6,188 nucleotides of DNA from positions 1 through 6,188 of the forward strand of contig VXNE01000216.1 in assembly GCA_009840715.1 (NCBI GenBank), given 5' to 3'. Source of the DNA: Gammaproteobacteria bacterium (GTDB taxonomy: Bacteria; Pseudomonadota; Gammaproteobacteria; Pseudomonadales; Azotimanducaceae). The notes beneath the pieces were generated by a model. That model had not been told where the DNA came from. It ran no database searches and saw nothing but the letters and a program-made list of their open reading frames with translations. A program made the translations under genes and the position numbers. Shown piece by piece: positions 4,897-6,188 of this stretch; the stretch's first letter is position 1, and each line of letters opens with the position of its first letter.

Positions 4897-6188
4897 GCGA
4901 GCACTACCAGGACGATCGCGAACGCGACCAGCAGGCCGATGGCCATGTTGGCGGCGTACCAGCGCAGGTGTCCGCTTTGGGTCAGGGCGACCACGTGGTG
5001 GAAGCCCCGGGTGATGCCGGCGGCCGCCGTGTAGACGAAGTCGACGCCGTCGCGCTTGTTGATGCGCGCGAACCAGACGAACGGCCCGACGAACACGCGG
5101 TCATAGAGGGCGTCGAAGCCCCAGCCGCCGAACCAGAACCGCCGCGTCGCGTCGCCGGCCTGGGATTTCACGAGCCGGTCGAACTTGAGTTGGAGGCCGT
5201 GGAAGATGAGGTAACCGATGACAATTCAGAGGAACGGCGCCGCCATGGTGAGGATGGCCACCGTCGTGAAATGGTCCTGCTCGCCGACGCCGCCGTCGGG
5301 CAGCACGGAGGCCACCGCTTCGAGGCCGTACCAGCCGCCGCCGACGGCGAGGGCGGCGAGCACCAGGAGCGGTCCCCACATGTTGATGTGCGAGTGGTCG
5401 TGGGGTTCCGTCTTCGTCTCGCCGAAGAACGTGATGACCATCATGCGGGTCGTGTAGAGCGCCGTCATGAACGCGGCGATGGCGGCGCCAGCCCAGAAGA
5501 AGCTCCCGTACTCGAAGCTCGCGAGCACGATGGCGTCCTTGCTGTAGAAACCCGAGGTGAACGGCAGCGCGGCCAGCGCGACGGACCCGATCAGCATGCT
5601 GGCGAACGGGATGGGCAGCTTCTTCCACAGCCCGCCCATCCGGAACATGTCCTGCTCGTGGTGGAGAGCCAGGATCACCGAGCCGGATGCGAGGAAGAGC
5701 AGGGCCTTGAAGAAGGCGTGCGTCATCAGGTGGAAGATTGCCGCCGACCAGGCGCCGACCCCGAGGGCCAGGAACATGTAGCCGATCTGGCTCATGGTCG
5801 AGTAGGCGAGCACGCGCTTGATGTCGCGCTGGGTGAGCGCCGTGAACGACGAGATGAAGAGCGTCACGAGCCCCACCGCGGCCACGGCGAACTGGGCGGT
5901 GGGCGAGAGCAGGAAGAGGTCGTGCGTGCGTGCGATGAGGTACACGCCGGCCGTCACCATCGTGGCCGCGTGGATGAGCGCGGAGACGGGCGTCGGGCCC
6001 GCCATCGCGTCCGGCAGCCAGGTCTGCAATGGCACCTGGGCGGACTTGCCCACCGCGCCGCCGAGCAGCAGGAGCGCGATGATGGTCACCGTCGTCGAGC
6101 CGTCGGGCCACAGCTCGCGGGCCCCCGCCATGGCGGCCTGCACCTCGATGGAACCCACCTCCCGGAACAGCCAGACACTTATACACAA
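4893..6188 (-). CDS. nuoL: NADH-quinone oxidoreductase subunit L, 5'-partial, with in-frame TGA
   Basis: The largest antiporter-like membrane subunit of complex I, at the far end of the proton-pumping arm. The window holds the last 431 codons; aligning its GGAVGKSAQ with E. coli K229 puts the first visible codon near E. coli residue 182, so about 180 N-terminal residues lie past the right edge. Counting from the edge, channel residues are K48, H73 (E. coli H254), H153, H157, K161 (E. coli H334, H338, K342), and K217-D218 in GFYSKDAIV (E. coli K399-D400). One frame is interrupted at codon 321 by TGA (5228-5226). Both sides are in the same frame and the downstream part is clearly NuoL: FGGWGFDALYDRVFVGPF, then HLRWYAANMAIG and a final membrane helix. 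The upper piece is 5226-6188. The lower piece has no credible start of its own, so the two belong to one gene. The final TGA overlaps the nuoM GTG. Identity is certain; whether it is intact is not. Confidence 0.93.
5226..5228 (-). other. In-frame TGA within nuoL
   Basis: Minus-strand codons around it read CCG TTC CTC TGA ATT GTC ATC (P F L stop I V I), inside a hydrophobic stretch. The frame does not change across it, so this is a single-base substitution or recoding, not an indel. TGG (Trp) differs by one base and would suit the hydrophobic context. TGA also serves as the normal stop of nuoL, nuoM and PhyH here, which argues against a genome-wide TGA-to-Trp code. Confidence 0.9.
6178..6188. 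other. Probable sequencing-adapter remnant at the right edge
   Basis: CTTATACACA (6178-6187) is identical to ten consecutive bases of the Tn5/Nextera mosaic end, and lies at the very end of the window. It is AT-rich in a GC-rich gene and would give NuoL the unusual codons TTG TGT ATA AGT. The rest of the mosaic end does not match, so this is a suspicion, not proof. Confidence 0.4.

Noticed and set aside
3475..5034. 519-codon open frame on the plus strand, opposite nuoM and the end of nuoL
   Set aside because: Its product is a low-complexity mix rich in H, E, R, D and Q, as expected from reading a GC-rich membrane-protein gene backwards. nuoM on the other strand is unmistakable.
5226..5228. 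Selenocysteine or TGA-to-Trp recoding as the explanation of the nuoL stop
   Set aside because: NuoL is not a known selenoprotein and the site is in a membrane helix, not a redox centre. TGA is used as an ordinary stop for nuoL, nuoM and the PhyH gene in the same window, so global recoding is unlikely.
6179..6187. TTATACACA matches the DnaA box pattern TTATNCACA
   Set aside because: A single copy, inside nuoL at the window edge, with no other boxes or AT-rich unwinding region; the adapter explanation fits better.

Overview
The window is a GC-rich bacterial fragment, probably one end of a metagenomic contig. It carries the 3' end of a respiratory complex I operon (nuoL-nuoM-nuoN, minus strand), an NnrU-family membrane protein gene downstream on the same strand, and a convergent plus-strand gene for a phytanoyl-CoA dioxygenase (PhyH) family enzyme. 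From memory of the E. coli proteins, NuoL, NuoM and NuoN look like the proteobacterial, especially gammaproteobacterial, type. No rRNA or other marker is present, so placement beyond 'uncultured GC-rich bacterium, Gammaproteobacteria-like complex I' would be guesswork.

Layout. Positions 1-244 hold no convincing gene; they end in a perfect Shine-Dalgarno for the PhyH gene at 245-1093. Between the facing 3' ends of PhyH and NnrU (1094-1222) sit palindromic repeats: two strong hairpins in inverted orientation, each preceded by GTAG, and a weaker third copy whose GTAG supplies the NnrU stop codon. The NnrU gene (1223-1918) lies 57 nt downstream of nuoN (1976-3424). nuoN overlaps nuoM (3421-4896) by 4 nt (ATGA), and nuoM overlaps nuoL (from 4893) by 4 nt (GTGA). 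nuoL runs off the right edge and lacks about 180 N-terminal residues.

How the genes work together. NuoL, NuoM and NuoN are the three antiporter-like membrane subunits of NADH:quinone oxidoreductase. They carry the conserved Glu/Lys residues of the proton channels and are clearly co-translated. NnrU may be transcribed with them, but its link to respiration is only by family and position. The PhyH gene is a separate unit with no visible functional link.

Main points for a second look are: an in-frame TGA in nuoL that would remove the lateral helix and last membrane helix; the GTAG-hairpin repeat cluster, which resembles REP/BIME elements moved by RAYT transposases; and a contig end that matches the Tn5/Nextera mosaic end, suggesting leftover adapter. 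I see no undescribed multi-gene system here; apart from these points the region is ordinary housekeeping sequence.
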